Source: a bacterium (lineage in GTDB: Bacteria > UBP15 > UBA6099). From it: DNA of 64,000 bases. Position 1 is the stretch's first letter; the number at the start of each line of letters is the position of its first letter. The position numbers and the translations under genes are program-made. Below the pieces are notes generated by a model. It searched no databases and was not told the origin of the DNA. It saw only the letters and a list, made by a program, of their open reading frames with translations. The stretch covers positions 47,886-111,885 of the forward strand of contig JAKQPS010000183.1 in NCBI GenBank assembly GCA_029564595.1. Direction: 5' to 3'. Shown here in pieces: positions 52,113-59,788 of the stretch.

Positions 52113-53399
52113 TCAGACGCCGCCCAGCTTAGAATTGACTTCCATCGCGCAGAACTCTCCGCACATCGAGCATGTCTTGTCCGATGTCTTTTTCTTCTTC
52201 GCCAAATCCTGTTTGACGATATCGAATTTCGCCGGGTCGATGCCGAGCCGCTCCTGCGCTTCCCAATCGAGAGCCTTTCGCGCCGCCGACATCTCTTTGT
52301 CCCATGACTTGTCTTTTAGCTTCACGGCGTCTGCCGCGTGGGCCGCTATGCGCGAAGCCATGACGCCGTCCCTGACATCTTTGGGGCCGGGCAGTCCGAG
52401 ATGCTCCGTCGGAGTCACGTAACAAAGAAAATCCGCGCCGGCCCAAGCCGCTATCGCCCCGCCGATGGCGGACGTTATGTGGTCGTATCCCGGCGCGACA
52501 TCCGTCACGAGCGGGCCTAGCACATAGTAAGGAGCTCCGTTGCAAACCGATTTCTGCAGCTTCACATTCGGGGCTATCTCGTCCAGAGGCATGTGGCCGG
52601 GGCCTTCGATTATTGTCTGCACGCCTTCGGACACCGCTTTTTCAGCCAGTTCGCCGAGCATTATCATCTCCTGAATCATCGGCCTGTCGGACGCGTCGGC
52701 CATGCAACCGGGCCGCAGTCCGTCGCCGAGGCTCAACGTCACGTCGTATTTCTTCGCTATCTTCAGGAGCCTGTCGTAATGCTCATAGAGCGGGTTTTCC
52801 ATTCCGGTGGTCGCCATCCACGCGGCAATGAACGCGCCGCCCCGGCTCACTATCCCCGTCACTCTCTTGGCGCGCTTTACTCGTTCCAGCGCCGTCAGGT
52901 TCAGCCCGCAGTGGACGGTCATGAAATCCACGCCCTCTTCCGCCTGCCCCTCTATCACGTCGAACAACTCCTCGACATCCAGCTTCAACGCTGACGAGCA
53001 GCGTTTCGACGCTTTCACGAATAACTCGTAGAGAGGAACTGTTCCGAGCGGCTTCGGACACGCATCCAGAATCTCGCGCCGGATTTGTTTCAAATCCCCT
53101 CCGGTGCTCAAGTCCATGACCGCGTCCGTCTTTGCGTCCAGCGCTTCCGCAAGCTTTGCCAATTCCGTCTTCGTCGAACACCGGTCCTTCGAAGTGCCTA
53201 TGTTGGCGTTGACTTTCGTCCTGATTCCGGCTCCTATCCCTTCGACGTCGAGTTTCTTCCTTTTAACATTCTTCGGAATCACTAGGCGTCCGGAAGCTAT
53301 CTCATCCCTAATGAATTCGGGCGCGACGCCTTCTTTCTTCGCCACCGCCTTCATCTCGGTCGTTATCGTTCCTTTTCTCGCTTTGTCAATAAGAGTCAT
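52113..53399 (-). CDS. thiC: Phosphomethylpyrimidine synthase
   Basis: ThiC converts the purine intermediate AIR to HMP phosphate with a radical-SAM [4Fe-4S] cluster. The 428-residue protein shows IRTKVNANIGTS near 60, VDFMTVHCGLN near 157, SLGDGLRPGC near 225, IEGPGHMPLDEI near 260 and a C-terminal CSMCGEFC cluster motif near 413. This is the short, anaerobe-type ThiC. It follows thiG by 45 bases and precedes the purine genes that supply AIR. Confidence 0.96.
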   Translation of the reverse strand: MTLIDKARKGTITTEMKAVAKKEGVAPEFIRDEIASGRLVIPKNVKRKKLDVEGIGAGIRTKVNANIGTSKDRCSTKTELAKLAEALDAKTDAVMDLSTGGDLKQIRREILDACPKPLGTVPLYELFVKASKRCSSALKLDVEELFDVIEGQAEEGVDFMTVHCGLNLTALERVKRAKRVTGIVSRGGAFIAAWMATTGMENPLYEHYDRLLKIAKKYDVTLSLGDGLRPGCMADASDRPMIQEMIMLGELAEKAVSEGVQTIIEGPGHMPLDEIAPNVKLQKSVCNGAPYYVLGPLVTDVAPGYDHITSAIGGAIAAWAGADFLCYVTPTEHLGLPGPKDVRDGVMASRIAAHAADAVKLKDKSWDKEMSAARKALDWEAQERLGIDPAKFDIVKQDLAKKKKTSDKTCSMCGEFCAMEVNSKLGGV

Positions 53400-53444
53400 T
53401 TTATCACGAATCCCTTTGGGCTGACGCGGCGGAGCCGCCGCCGT

Positions 53445-54230
53445 TTATTTGATAACGCCTTCGACCGGACTGCTTGGGGAGGCGATTTCCGTTTTTGCGA
53501 TTCTTCCGGCGAGATAGGCGAGCCTTCCGGCCTGAACGCCGAGTTTCATCGCCCGCGCCATCGCCACCGGGTCGTCCGCTTTCGCGATGGCGGTGTTTAT
53601 CAGGACGGCGTCCGCTCCAAGCTCCATCGCCTGAGCGGCGTCTGAAGGAACGCCCAGCCCCGCGTCCACCACAATCGGCACGATGCCGCCGAACCTCTTG
53701 ATAATAAGCTTGATATATGTAAAGTCGATGAATCCCTGCCCGGAGCCTATGGGAGACGCGAGAGGCATGACTGCCGCCGCTCCCGCGTCGATTAGCTTTT
53801 TAGCCACAACCGGATCGCCCGTCGTGTACGGCATCACGGTGAAACCGTCCGCCGCCAGAACGCGCGTCGCCTCTATCGTTCCGACCACGTCCGGAAGAAG
53901 CGTCTCCGGGTCGTTTATCACTTCCAGCTTCACCAAGTCGCTGAACCCGGCGGCGCGGGCGATGTTCGCCACTCTCACCGCTTCGTCCACAGTCGCGCAT
54001 CCCGCCGTGTTCGGCAGCAGCTTGAACTTGCTCTTGTCCAGATAGTCGAGCAGCGACTCCTCGTTCGGGTTGTCTATGTTGACCCGCCTGACCGCGAACG
54101 TTACTAGCTCCGATTCGGATTCCGCCAGAGCGTCTTTCATAAGCTGGAATGTGGCGTACTTGCCGGTTCCCGTAAAAAGCCTTGACTTGAATGTGTGCTT
54201 GCCGACCTTCAGTTCTTTGTCCTCACGCAT
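53445..54230 (-). CDS. thiG: Thiazole synthase
   Basis: ThiG forms the thiazole phosphate of thiamine from deoxyxylulose phosphate, dehydroglycine and ThiS thiocarboxylate. The 261-residue TIM barrel shows KSRLFTGTGKYATF near 16, TAGCATVDEAVRVA near 75, VKLEVINDPETLLPD near 98 (Schiff-base Lys) and VVDAGLGVPSDAAQAMELGADAVL near 185. It lies 21 bases after thiS, its sulphur carrier. A dehydroglycine-forming enzyme (ThiH or ThiO) and ThiF are not in the window. Confidence 0.96.
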   Translation of the reverse strand: MREDKELKVGKHTFKSRLFTGTGKYATFQLMKDALAESESELVTFAVRRVNIDNPNEESLLDYLDKSKFKLLPNTAGCATVDEAVRVANIARAAGFSDLVKLEVINDPETLLPDVVGTIEATRVLAADGFTVMPYTTGDPVVAKKLIDAGAAAVMPLASPIGSGQGFIDFTYIKLIIKRFGGIVPIVVDAGLGVPSDAAQAMELGADAVLINTAIAKADDPVAMARAMKLGVQAGRLAYLAGRIAKTEIASPSSPVEGVIK

Positions 54231-54251
54231 TTCGCGCCTCCGTTTTATTGT

Positions 54252-54479
54252 TCATCCGCCGCCGACGAACCGCACGATTTCTATCTCGTCGCCTTCGTTG
54301 ACGGCAACAGCGTCGTTCTCCCTTTGTTTCAATATGATTCGGTTATGCTCCACGACCGCCGCCGCTTTCCTCACCTTGAAATAGTCCAGCAGCCCACCGA
54401 CGGTGAGGCCCGCCGGAACATCTCTCAGTTCTCCGTTCACTTTCACTGTTATCATTGCCGCGCCGGCGTCTTCGCTCAT
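54252..54479 (-). CDS. thiS: Sulphur carrier protein ThiS
   Basis: ThiS is a ubiquitin-fold sulphur carrier for thiazole synthesis. The 75-residue protein has ITVKVNGE near residue 10, a central PAGLTVGGLLDYF and the required C-terminal Gly-Gly (ending VGGG), where the thiocarboxylate forms. AAGGG sits before the ATG at 54479; an internal Met at residue 9 is a possible alternative start. It lies between thiE and thiG. Confidence 0.9.
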   Translation of the reverse strand: MSEDAGAAMITVKVNGELRDVPAGLTVGGLLDYFKVRKAAAVVEHNRIILKQRENDAVAVNEGDEIEIVRFVGGG

Positions 54480-54484
54480 ATCAA

Positions 54485-55552
54485 TCAGCCCTTCCGGTTC
54501 TTCGTTTTCCGGTAATCGTCAAATATTTCGTTTATCCTTTTCAGCGTCGCGCCGATGTCGTCAGCCTGAGTGACAGCGGAGACGACCGCCGCGCCTGACG
54601 CCCCGGCGTCCAGAACTTCCCTGATATTGCCGAGGTTGATTCCCCCTATGGCGACAACCGGAGTGCCGCCCGCAGCCTCCGCCACTCTGGACAGCAGTTT
54701 CAGGCCGACCTGTTTCCTGTCGGGTTTCGTGGGACTCTGAAATACAGCGCCCACCGCCAGATAGTCCGGGCGCTGCTCAAGAGCGGTCATGGCCTCTCGA
54801 TAAGAGTTCGAAGAGCGGCCTATGAGGAGGCTGTCGCCTGCGATATCCCTTGCGGCGTCCACAGGCATGTCCTCCGCGCCCAGATGCGCGGCGTCCGCTC
54901 CCGCCGCCAGCGCGATATCGACTCTGTCATTGACCACGAACAATGAAGAGCCGGATTTGATTTTTTTCCTGATGGATTTAGCGCGCGAAAGCTTCACCGC
55001 GTCAGCAGCGTCTTTGTCGCGAAGTTGAATCAGTCCCGCTCCCGCGCGGATCAGCCGCGCCGTCAGAGCGCCTTTCAAATCTTCATATCCTGCCACCGCG
55101 TATAGAAAAGGCGCGTCCGGCATGCGGCGCGCTCGCGAAACGACTTTCGCAATGTCCTTTTCGACGTCGTACAATCTGAACCTGATATCTCCGAACATCG
55201 AAGAAGCGGCGGCGTTGACCGGTTTCGACAACTCTTCCAGAACCCGCGCCGCTTCCTGAGCGCGTTTAAGGTTGGCCGCCAAAGGGTCAGAGGCTCCGGC
55301 TCCGGTTTCCAGAGATGGCGCATTACGGGCGACATCTCGCCGGGAATCTCTCGCCGACACTAGAGCCGCGTTTCCTCCGGGCAACAATTCCGCCGCCGAG
55401 CGCAAGTCGTGCCGTATAGCGCGCAACGCTCCCGCGACTCGCGGCGCGTCGTGTCCGAAACGCAATATGTCCTCGACCGTCCTCGTCCCTTCCGAAGCGC
55501 GGTTCAGGTTGGCGTCGATTGCCCTGTAAGTCATTTTTCGAGTGTTGCTCAT
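54485..55552 (-). CDS. thiE: ThiD2-ThiE fusion, thiamine-phosphate synthase
   Basis: The C-terminal part (about residues 150-345) is thiamine-phosphate synthase, with LIQLRDKDAADAVKLS, LFVVNDRVDIALAAGADAAHLG and VVAIGGINLGN. The N-terminal part (about 5-130; YRAIDANLNRASEGTRTVED, then AIRHDL) matches the ThiD2 domain, shown in some ThiE fusions to supply HMP-phosphate kinase activity. No thiD occurs in the window, so the fusion may supply that step. The ATG at 55552 is used; an upstream TTG at 55582 would place the start within the riboswitch expression platform. It is the first gene of the thi operon. Confidence 0.9.
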   Translation of the reverse strand: MSNTRKMTYRAIDANLNRASEGTRTVEDILRFGHDAPRVAGALRAIRHDLRSAAELLPGGNAALVSARDSRRDVARNAPSLETGAGASDPLAANLKRAQEAARVLEELSKPVNAAASSMFGDIRFRLYDVEKDIAKVVSRARRMPDAPFLYAVAGYEDLKGALTARLIRAGAGLIQLRDKDAADAVKLSRAKSIRKKIKSGSSLFVVNDRVDIALAAGADAAHLGAEDMPVDAARDIAGDSLLIGRSSNSYREAMTALEQRPDYLAVGAVFQSPTKPDRKQVGLKLLSRVAEAAGGTPVVAIGGINLGNIREVLDAGASGAAVVSAVTQADDIGATLKRINEIFDDYRKTKNRKG

Positions 55553-55585
55553 AAAAATACCGTTCTCGCGGGGGTCGCGCAACGG
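55553..55585 (-). terminator. Candidate expression platform of the TPP riboswitch
   Basis: On the minus strand CCGTT (plus 55581-55585) pairs with AACGG (55560-55564), with inner GCG/CGC pairs, and is followed by TATTTTT that ends at the thiE ATG. It could be an intrinsic terminator or a start-site block. Confidence 0.55.
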
Positions 55586-55595
55586 CTGTCGGTCG

Positions 55596-55669
55596 CCGCG
55601 TTTCCTACGCCGGAATTACCCGGATCAGGTTCGAGGGGTTTCTTCTCAGCCCACAGGCGCCCCCAGCGG
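55596..55669 (-). ncRNA. TPP riboswitch (THI element)
   Basis: The minus strand shows the THI-box landmarks in order: CCGC helix arm at 55666-55669, CTGAGA near 55643-55648, GAACCTGATCC near 55622-55633, and CCGGCGTAGGAA ending near 55602, closing with GCGG at 55596-55599. It precedes thiE and should lower expression of the thi operon when thiamine pyrophosphate is abundant. Confidence 0.95.
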
Positions 55670-55678
55670 TCATCGCAA

Positions 55679-55707
55679 AGTATATACTTCCGTCTCCCCG
55701 AATTCAA
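55679..55707 (-). promoter_or_regulatory. Promoter of the thi operon
   Basis: On the minus strand TTGAAT (plus 55702-55707) and TATACT (55679-55684) are separated by 17 bases. Transcription would start near 55672, right at the riboswitch 5' edge. Confidence 0.75.
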
Positions 55708-55777
55708 CCCGATATCCGATAGAATCGTTTCCGATTCACCGGCGCGCTGAACTTTATATTTGCTGATATGGAATAAT

Positions 55778-57328
55778 CTACCGAGCCGATTCTTCAAAAA
55801 CCTCATCGAGTGCGGGTATGGCGGCCATGTGGTCTTCCGCATAAAAAACTTTGTAGGGGGCTTTCACTCTGTTAATCTCGGCGGCGAGCATGTAACGATG
55901 TCTGCTGAGGTTGTGAAAGACATACGAACCCGGCTCGTCAGGCGGGCATCCGGCCTGCTCGTACCTGAGATACGCCGTCTCCCTCTCGTTCGCGCGGATA
56001 TCAACCGCGTTTATTCTTTCGTCGCTCAGGAAGAGAATCCTCCACTTGATGAAATACGTCGTGTGAACGCAATCGACGCCGCTCTCGTCTAGAAATTCAA
56101 CCACGTGAACGAGCGATTCCGGGTCGGTTTTGACATTGCCCTCGACTATTGAGTTGTCTGAAAAAACAGCGGCGGCTCCGACAATTATTCCTGAGGCTGC
56201 CAGCGCGAATATTACGCACCCGGTAAAAAAACTTATGTGCCGTTTCGTCCTGAACAGAAGGACGAGCGCGGCGGCTACCGCCATCGATATCACAGGTTCC
56301 AGCGGAAGCAGATATCGGGGGGATTTTCCAGCGAACCCGGTCGCGGCGTAGGCAACCACTGCTGCGGCAAGCACAAGCGCTGGAGCGCCGGGAACGCTTC
56401 TTCTCCTGCCGGCAAGAATGACAACGGACATAATCAACGCCGAATACGTCAGCCACGAATGCCACGGCGCGGGCCGCACGAAATTGTGAACGCAGTCGAC
56501 GGAAAAAAACAATGGAATCTCCGAGACCAACATGGTTATCAAGGCGTTCGGGGCTTGAGCGATTGCTTTAACGCCTCCGCTTCCGCTTAAAAGCTGGTTG
56601 ATATGCGCAAAATCGGACGAAAGATTGGCGGCAATCAAAGGAATGGCTCCCACCGCGAATCCTCCAGCGAAAACAACCGCTCCCTTCACGCTGAGCATCC
56701 CGAACCTGAGAGCGACGGGAATAAGCGCGATGGCGTATATGAGAGCGAAATCGTAACTCCACCACGCCAACCCCAGAATGACGCCGAGCGCCGCGCACAG
56801 CATCATCCTTCTCCTGCCCGCCCCCGCCCGGTATGCCTCTTCGATCAGACGCGCGACCATCAGCGCGGCCATCCCTAAAAATATCGTTTCTATATAGCCG
56901 TCGGCCTTTAGGGATGACTTCAGGAACGGCGTCGAAAACGCCGTCAGCGCGGCGGCGAGAAGTCCCGCTTTCCCGCCGTAAACTCTTTGCATATATGTGT
57001 AAACGAGCAAAACGATGCCGACTGAGAAAAGAACCGGAGATAGATGAATCGCCCATTCAGACGGGCCGAACGCTTTAAATAAAGGCGCGGCGAATAGAGC
57101 TTCGATGACATGCCCGCCGCCGTAATGCTGTCCGTAGAAAAAGAAGGGGACGCCCTCGCCCGCCGCGATATGCTTCGCCATAAGCCCGACGATGGACTCG
57201 TCGGCGTCCAGCCTTCGCTCGACGGTCGCCATCATAGCAAGCCGGGGAACCGCGGCCATAGCGACAAGCGCGGCCCACTTCGCCGCTGTCGCGGCCTTCC
57301 TCCTGAATCTTGCCGGATCGAATATCAT
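55778..57328 (-). CDS. GT-C fold glycosyltransferase (GT39/ArnT-like)
   Basis: This 516-residue protein has about 10-11 hydrophobic helices and the first-loop acidic motif DADES (residues 41-45) placed like the catalytic Asp of dolichol-phosphate-dependent mannosyltransferases and ArnT. It continues with GLMAKHIAAGEG and FYGQHYGGGHVIEA. Such enzymes transfer a sugar from a lipid-phosphate donor to proteins, lipid A or polymers on the outer face of the inner membrane. The C-terminal 100 residues are soluble. The acceptor is unknown. It lies seven bases downstream of a coiled-coil gene. Confidence 0.75.
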   Translation of the reverse strand: MIFDPARFRRKAATAAKWAALVAMAAVPRLAMMATVERRLDADESIVGLMAKHIAAGEGVPFFFYGQHYGGGHVIEALFAAPLFKAFGPSEWAIHLSPVLFSVGIVLLVYTYMQRVYGGKAGLLAAALTAFSTPFLKSSLKADGYIETIFLGMAALMVARLIEEAYRAGAGRRRMMLCAALGVILGLAWWSYDFALIYAIALIPVALRFGMLSVKGAVVFAGGFAVGAIPLIAANLSSDFAHINQLLSGSGGVKAIAQAPNALITMLVSEIPLFFSVDCVHNFVRPAPWHSWLTYSALIMSVVILAGRRRSVPGAPALVLAAAVVAYAATGFAGKSPRYLLPLEPVISMAVAAALVLLFRTKRHISFFTGCVIFALAASGIIVGAAAVFSDNSIVEGNVKTDPESLVHVVEFLDESGVDCVHTTYFIKWRILFLSDERINAVDIRANERETAYLRYEQAGCPPDEPGSYVFHNLSRHRYMLAAEINRVKAPYKVFYAEDHMAAIPALDEVFEESAR

Positions 57329-57334
57329 TCTGAA

Positions 57335-57754
57335 TTAGTCGCCATTGTTGTGCTGATCGAAAAACCGTTTCGTCAGCGGCAGCCTTTCCAACGCGGACGT
57401 CGCTCTCGCGGTGAGGTCTATCGCCTTCTCCACCTGTTTCATTCGGTCTTCCAGTTCCGACATGATTTTTTCCATCCGCACCGAAACCGAATTTACCCTC
57501 TCGAACGTCTCGCCGACCGTATCCATCAGCGAATCCATTCTGTCTATGGTGGAGTTCACCCTGTCCAGAGTGACATCCATCCTGTTGAAAGTCTGCTCCG
57601 TGCGGTCTATCGTGGATTCGAGGGCCTTCAGCGAATTGCCCGCTATCACAACCACATCCGAAGTTCCATCTATCGCCGAATCGAGTTTGACCACAGCTTT
57701 TTCAAGCCTGTTTATAAGCCGTTCGGATCTTGCGAATATTTTCATCGGGTCCAT
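57335..57754 (-). CDS. Coiled-coil protein, unknown function
   Basis: This 139-residue protein is almost entirely heptad-like, with repeated IDRxxxTxxRMD-type phrases (STIDRTEQTFNRMDVTLDRV, then STIDRMDSLMDTV) at about 45-95. It resembles stalk-like or scaffold coiled coils rather than any enzyme. No signal or membrane segment is seen. The start is uncertain: ATG 57754 is used, but a TTG at 57760 has a GGAG site at a better distance. It may be co-transcribed with the glycosyltransferase gene. Confidence 0.6.
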   Translation of the reverse strand: MDPMKIFARSERLINRLEKAVVKLDSAIDGTSDVVVIAGNSLKALESTIDRTEQTFNRMDVTLDRVNSTIDRMDSLMDTVGETFERVNSVSVRMEKIMSELEDRMKQVEKAIDLTARATSALERLPLTKRFFDQHNNGD

Positions 57755-57897
57755 CAACAAAGTCGCTTTGCTCCAATCAACATATTGCCGGGCAACGACC
57801 CGGACTCTTCCGAATTATACACTATCGGCGGCGAGGGAATAAGAACGGATGTTTTTCAATCGGCCATTTCGCCGATTCAGACAAAAACTTCATTGCG

Positions 57898-58602
57898 TCA
57901 CTCGACGCCGCGCTCCGCCTTTATTTTAGAAAGCACATCAGGATAATTCGTGATAAAACCGTCCACCCCTATGTCGATGAACCTGCGCATCATGTCAGCG
58001 TCGTTGACCGTCCACGGAATAACCTTCAAACCAAGCCTGTGCGCCCTCGACACGAACATGGAATTTATTTGCGCCTTGTTCGGGTTTATCCACGCGCATC
58101 CAAGTTTCTTCGCTCTCAGCAACGGAAACGGCGTCAAAACCGGCAATGTCAGAAAACCCGTGTCCACCGAGTCATCAATCTCTTTGGATTCCTTAAGGGC
58201 GCGCGCGTCGAACTCGGATATCATCGACCCTGCCGCTATGCCGTAGTTGTTCATCAGACGTATCGCCTCGCTCACAGCCCCGCTTTCCTTGCATTCGATA
58301 TTAATCTTTATGCCGCTTTCCTTGCATAGAGCCACCGCCTCCTCCAGAGTCGGCACAGGCTCGCCCTTGAAACGAAGCTCCTTAACCTGCCTGTATGTAA
58401 GTTCCGAAGTGGGAGCTGGATTGCCTGTCGTGCGTTTATACGTCTTGTCGTGATTTATTATCGCCACTCCGTCGGAAGTCATCCTCGCGTCAAGTTCAAT
58501 CATGTCCGCGCCCATCTCGACAGCGGTCCTGAACGCTTTCATCGTGTTTTCAGGAGCGTGAACAGGACTGCCCCTGTGCCCGCAATTGACAATTTTCTTC
58601 AT
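57898..58602 (-). CDS. Glycerophosphodiester phosphodiesterase family protein
   Basis: This 234-residue TIM-barrel protein has the GDPD signatures: CGHRGSPVHAPENTMKAF near residue 8 (His-Arg), MIELDARMTSDGVAIINHDKTYKRTTG near 33-60 (Glu, Asp and His), and PTLEEAV near 83. The family hydrolyses glycerophosphodiesters such as glycerophosphocholine to glycerol-3-phosphate. No signal peptide, so it is probably cytoplasmic. The ATG at 58602 has GGGAGG upstream; the frame opens 11 codons earlier without a site. Confidence 0.9.
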   Translation of the reverse strand: MKKIVNCGHRGSPVHAPENTMKAFRTAVEMGADMIELDARMTSDGVAIINHDKTYKRTTGNPAPTSELTYRQVKELRFKGEPVPTLEEAVALCKESGIKINIECKESGAVSEAIRLMNNYGIAAGSMISEFDARALKESKEIDDSVDTGFLTLPVLTPFPLLRAKKLGCAWINPNKAQINSMFVSRAHRLGLKVIPWTVNDADMMRRFIDIGVDGFITNYPDVLSKIKAERGVE

Positions 58603-58731
58603 CGGCTTGCCTCCCGGCGGAGAAAACAAGCGCAAAATTTCGCGCCTCGCCCCTATAACATATCAGCGGCCGTCCCGTATATCAACAAAAAACACGCGGC
58701 GACAACCGCCCCATTCGTTTAATCTCTATTG

Positions 58732-59034
58732 TCAGTGTTTGGAATACTCTTCGAAAAGCTTCTGTAATATTTCTTCAACTTTGTCCGGTCTGACATGGTA
58801 TCTCGATATTCTTTGACCCACATTCTCCATCAGTTCGGAAAAGAACTTTTTCCTTTTTTCTATCTCAAAGACTTCCGCCTGAGCCAAGTCGATTCCCCAT
58901 TCGGAGCACACCGACTCTATGGCAAAATGCATAATCCCTCGCGCAGCAGGGAGGGATATTTCACCTATCTCGCCGTGAACGATATCCGCAAGATTGCTTA
59001 ATATTTTCTCCTGCCTCGGAGTTATCTTCGCCAT
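58732..59034 (-). CDS. Small helical protein of unknown function
   Basis: I do not recognise this 100-residue protein. It is helical and charged, with VGQRISRYHVRPDKVEEILQKLFEEY at its C-terminus. It is the gene after the STAS protein, separated by 36 bases, and both are minus strand. A ribosome binding site (GAGGG, or AAAGGA) precedes the ATG. A partner role with the STAS protein is possible but unsupported by sequence. Confidence 0.6.
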   Translation of the reverse strand: MAKITPRQEKILSNLADIVHGEIGEISLPAARGIMHFAIESVCSEWGIDLAQAEVFEIEKRKKFFSELMENVGQRISRYHVRPDKVEEILQKLFEEYSKH

Positions 59035-59070
59035 TCCTTTGCCCTCTTGCCCGGCGCGAACTCGCGCGCT

Positions 59071-59379
59071 TTACAATTCAAACGTGCCGACATTCTTTAT
59101 CTTCTTCAGCAAGCCCTTCATGTGTTCGTTCGCGTTTGTTATCTGCATAGTCTGGCACTGCATTCTGAGCGCCTCAGACACATACAACACCGCCCCCAGC
59201 CCAGCCGAATCGATGAATTTCAATTTTTCAAAATTGAAAACCACCTTGCTTCCTTTGTCCCTGACCTTTGACGGAACTTCCATCATGAAATCTTTTGAAT
59301 CGCAAAAACTCAATTCGCCAGCAAGCTTCAATTCGACGCCATTGTCAAAGTTCTTGGCTTCAACTTGCAAGTCTCTCAT
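59071..59379 (-). CDS. STAS-domain anti-sigma factor antagonist-like protein
   Basis: This 102-residue protein has the STAS fold and the key motif FEKLKFIDSAGLGAVLYVSE near 54-73, where the Ser of DSAG is the usual phosphorylation site. Related proteins (SpoIIAA, RsbV) release sigma factors by binding a partner-switching kinase. No anti-sigma kinase or phosphatase is nearby. The ATG at 59379 has GAGGAG just upstream; the frame opens 16 codons earlier without support. Confidence 0.85.
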   Translation of the reverse strand: MRDLQVEAKNFDNGVELKLAGELSFCDSKDFMMEVPSKVRDKGSKVVFNFEKLKFIDSAGLGAVLYVSEALRMQCQTMQITNANEHMKGLLKKIKNVGTFEL

Positions 59380-59788
59380 ATCGCGCTCCTCAAATAATAT
59401 ATTCGCAAGAAACGAGACTAAACACATGGTGAATAAATCGCTAAGATTATCGTTACCTATATTTTATTGATTTCGACGCAAAAAGTCTCGCGGTTTGCGC
59501 ACAAAAAAAACATACGAATCCTATTGAAGCGTCTATGACTGTCAAATAGAACAAATCCGCGTTTTTCAACAGCGCTGGCTGAAATCGAAGAAAAGGATTA
59601 GATACGAGGCGAATCGAACGAGAACAACAGAGCATACTGTTTAGTATGGGACGGCAGTTCGAGTCGATGATTCAACGACGTAGATCGCCCATAATTCGAT
59701 TTCTCGGATTTTCTCGTTAAAAATCCGCTTATGTGTTTTCTGTTGAATTATTCCGGAACAAAAGCCATAATTTTGCGGGTGATTTGAG
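59380..59788. other. Gap with no gene found
   Basis: This 409-base divergent gap separates the STAS gene (minus) from the amidohydrolase gene (plus). Apart from the promoter at 59743-59771, I see only a small CATACT/AGTATG hairpin near 59632 and no convincing ORF or RNA. Confidence 0.6.
59743..59771 (+). promoter_or_regulatory. Candidate promoter of the amidohydrolase gene
   Basis: TTGAAT (59743-59748) and CATAAT (59766-59771) are separated by 17 bases. The start codon lies only 17 bases beyond the -10, and the 5' UTR would be very short, with no clear ribosome binding site. Confidence 0.5.

Noticed and set aside
59453-59635. 60-codon minus-strand ORF in the gap upstream of the STAS gene
   Set aside because: No ribosome binding site, no similarity and odd composition; treated as chance.
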